Source: Numida meleagris
Taxonomy: Eukaryota > Chordata > Aves > Galliformes > Numididae
Length of the DNA stretch: 64,000 nt
Direction of reading: 5' to 3'
Assembly: GCF_002078875.1 (NCBI RefSeq)
Contig: NC_034410.1
Span: forward strand, 42,847,571 to 42,911,570
The first letter of the stretch is position 1; each line of letters opens with the position of its first letter. The notes under the pieces are model-generated. The model ran no database searches and was not told where the DNA came from. It was given only the letters and a program-made list of their open reading frames with translations. Shown in pieces: positions 61,061 to 64,000 of the stretch. Made by a program: the position numbers and the translations under genes.

Positions 61061-64000
61061 CTGCAAGAGACGGAGGGCAAGGGAGGTCAGGAGCAGGATT
61101 TAGGAGCACGATGGTTCACATGGAAGCACTGCTGGGTGCTTCAGCCATGAGGGTTACCACACTTGCCCTGCACTGTTAGGCTGAGGACAAGACACTGTGC
61201 AGGTGACGTGGGTGCCACAAATCCTGAGAAATGCTGCCACGGAGGCCATCCAAACTGCGTCCGCAGTCCCAGACTCCTCTTACAATGGGATATGGCCAGG
61301 AAGGAGCCACTCTGGGACTCCTAACCCATAGGGCCACATGAGTAGGACAGCCTCATCTTGCTGGAGATCCTTAGTCATGCTGCGGTTAGCAAAGCTTTGC
61401 TGCCCTTGGGTATTGCAAGCTCCGCAGCAATTGGAAAGGTCTCGTCAGAGCTAGGGAGAAAACAAATGTATGTCGAGCAGTGCTGGAAATAACACCCATG
61501 CTGGCAGCCCACATTTGGTTTGCAGACTCTTCCTGCTGTCAGAGCACTGCCCCGAGCCCCGCTGTGCCCAGAGCCTCAGCCCACGCCAACCAAAGCCTCC
61601 AGGGAGGCCGCAGAGGATGAGAAGTTGCTCTGTTTTGGCCACGTTGGACCTGAGGGGAAAGGCTGGCCTGGCCGCAGGCCCACCCCCACACGGAATGGCA
61701 CGAGGTTTGTGGAACGTGCTCTCTTCAAACCAAGCAGATTTATCTCCGTTATTTATTGAAAGAAACGCTTTAAGAAAGCAGATGTGATCAGCAATGAAAG
61801 ATGAGATAAATCATGCAAGCATTACCACAAAAAAAAGACAAGATAAGAAGAACTTGGCTTTTTGCATGCCTCTGTTCTCTCCCAGGCACGCAGGATCAGC
61901 TCCAGCCCGACAGTTGTGCAATGCCCCGGCACAGAAGCAAAGGCCAGCTCACACAGCTCCCTTCTGACTGCAGCGACGCAGAGCTGGGAGTGGAAAAACT
62001 GCAGGTTTTGCTGCTTAAAACCTTCTTTCCATGATATCCACCAAACTTTCCAGAGAAACGATGCGCTGGAAGTGCCTGCATTTTTCCCCATTCCGTGCCA
62101 GGGAGCAGCTGCTGCAGAAAATCATCCACGCACTCTGTGTATGAACTGCAATGAGCTCCCTTCCATCCATCCTGTGCCTGTCCTGTTGAGGCTGTGGAAC
62201 GCAGGTAGTGGCTGTGTGCAGCCCAAGGGGACAGATGGCCTGGCCGTGTCCTGCGGCTGCCCAGCATACTACATCCATACCTATTCCTCTGCTGCCCCAC
62301 GCCCCTCTCCCTTCTGCTGCCCCTCTTTGACCTTCTGCTTAACCCTCCTGTCCACTATTCAGTCCCCCTGAGACGTGCAAAATAAAGACAAAGAATGAAA
62401 GGCCTTGGTTACTTCACCATGCTTACATGAGTGTCAGTTTGAGCAGACAGTCCCCCCAGAATCAGGCCCCCGGGCTCATGCGGCATTATAGGCGAGGAAC
62501 AAGAGGTTTCTCCCACAGCACTAAGTTGGTGAGCCTGGAGCATATGCGCAGCGCCCAGAAATTCACACTCGAGTGCACCGGCAGAAAGGCAGCCGGATCT
62601 GGAAAGGGCACGGGATGCAAACTGCTGATTTCAGTCCAATTTCTGCTGGTCGGGCAGCTCAACCCAGGCAACAAAGAAGCCTCTGTTCCCTGTCACATCG
62701 GACGCGTCACGTGGAAGGCGACGAGCCCCCAGGGCACAGCGTCCCCGTGTCCAGGGAGCCAGAGCCCATCGCTGCCAGCAGCAAGCAGTGTGGCCGCTGG
62801 GAAAGGCCACCAGACACCCAACCTATCCGTCCATCTGTCCAGGATGTCAGTCCCAACCCCAGAGCTCAACACGAGGACTCATGCTCCCACAGGACTCAAA
62901 CGCTTTCACAGAATCATACTCCCACCTTGCGCAGGGAGGAGATGCGTGAAGTCACAGCTTCAGTGTTCCAGACCCCAGTCTTGAAGGCCCACCAATGCGG
63001 TCCACCTCAACCAGCTCCTCGACTCACGCGCGCACTTCTCAAAGACTGCCTGCTGAAAAAAACATCCCTATGTCACAGCTAATGTGCCGCTTTCAGTTCC
63101 TCTGTCTTTACATCACACCATCCCCATAACACAATGCCACCTCCCTGTGGCTCACCTCAGCCACGTCACCTCTTCACGAGACCCCACAGTAAGCACGGAG
63201 GGGACACAGCCTTCCCACACACAGCATGCCTCAGCAAGCTGCTATTCCCTGCCAAGAAACCTCACGTCCCACAGTGCTGATTTCGAGACGTGCGTGAAAT
63301 TGAGTGCCTGGAAAAGAGGGCAGCCTGGCCCCTTCATCACTCAGTACCACCACTGGCATTGTTACTCAGAGTAGCGAAGAAGTACCCAAAGAACCACAAG
63401 GTTGAGATAAATGTAATTTTTTTGCCCTATCTGTGCATGCAGTGTTGAACCCCAGCTGCACGCAGTGTTGGTGAAGCACAAAATGCCACCGAACTCCTCT
63501 GAGACATTTTAAGTACCTTACAGTGATGTGTGAGATGATGTGAACTCCAGCACAAAATGAATGAGACTCCTTATGACTTTCAGTCCCCACTGCAACAGCA
63601 TCCTGGCTGGGCTATCTCTGACCTCCTTCCTTTTTCTTTCCTTTTGCTGTAGACTTTTTCTTAACAAACGCAGCAGAGCTCCCACGAGGAGGGCTGCAGT
63701 GTCGTCCCAACACGATGCACAACACCAGCTTCACTGTGCACACAGCTTCCAAGCAGAGCTGCTGCCCTTGGGGCTGATTCCACCCATCCATATGCACTGG
63801 GGCTCCAGGTCTGCACGGGGCTTCAGCTGCTCACCTACAGCTCTGCATCTACTGAGGGGAAAGAAACTTGCGGACCTATCCAGCAGACTGCTGCTGGATG
63901 CTGGGGGGGCAGCCCAGTGCTTTGCTGCAAAATGAGATGCGTGAGGCCCTGCTAACATACCTGCAGCATATCAGCTCTGCTGTGAGCAGTAAGGAAGGAA
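61061..64000 (-). other. LIMD1: LIMD1 intron upstream of LIM1, partial
   Basis: This is non-coding sequence from the LIM1 exon acceptor to the window edge. It is GC-moderate, with many overlapping short frames on both strands but none recognisable. No repeat, RNA gene or LIMD1 exon was found; the large N-terminal exon is expected further right. Confidence 0.6.

Noticed and set aside
61862..62984. Frames of 169 and 185 codons on the + strand
   Set aside because: They lie in a LIMD1 intron, overlap other open frames in several registers, show no recognisable domain and have no convincing splice or promoter context.
1..64000. CRISPR arrays, operons, phage or other prokaryotic systems
   Set aside because: Spliced vertebrate genes, CR1 elements and CpG islands throughout show that this is eukaryotic nuclear DNA; no regularly spaced repeats were seen.

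Overview
The window is vertebrate nuclear DNA, almost certainly from a bird. The genes are split by GT-AG introns, CpG-rich promoters are present, and more than a dozen copies or fragments of CR1 LINE elements are scattered on both strands, several ending in the 8-bp ATTCTATG tail typical of avian CR1. A galliform is my guess; the species cannot be fixed from sequence alone. No operons, CRISPR arrays or prokaryotic features are present.

Layout, left to right. (1) 1-6856, + strand: the last eight coding exons of SLC6A20 (sodium-dependent imino-acid transporter). (2) 8052-12247, - strand: a complete four-exon SNRPD1 (Sm D1 core snRNP protein), tail-to-tail with SLC6A20. (3) 12659-13150: a solo LTR of an endogenous retrovirus with a visible 5-bp target-site duplication. 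(4) 13186-41189, - strand: complete SACM1L (SAC1 phosphoinositide phosphatase), 20 coding exons encoding 593 residues, with one U12-type intron and one GC-AG intron. (5) 41703-41775, + strand: a tRNA-Arg(ACG) gene divergent from SACM1L. (6) 45756-61060, - strand: the last seven coding exons of LIMD1 (three LIM domains), probably with a 3' UTR running to about 42.3 kb. The rest, to 64000, is LIMD1 intron.

The LIMD1-SACM1L-SLC6A20 order and orientations match human 3p21.31 as I remember it. The exception is SNRPD1, which in human lies on chromosome 18. The genes share no pathway; this is a syntenic housekeeping neighbourhood. I found no new multi-gene system. The most useful observations are the U12-type and GC-AG introns of SACM1L, an inverted CR1 pair flanking its in-frame 60-nt exon 6, a CR1 inserted against an SLC6A20 splice donor, the solo LTR next to the SACM1L poly(A) signal, and the position of SNRPD1.

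Exon borders were set by hand from splice signals, reading frame and remembered family sequence. Every coding exon joins in frame and total lengths match the families (SNRPD1 119 aa, SACM1L 593 aa). UTR ends and CR1 limits are approximate.
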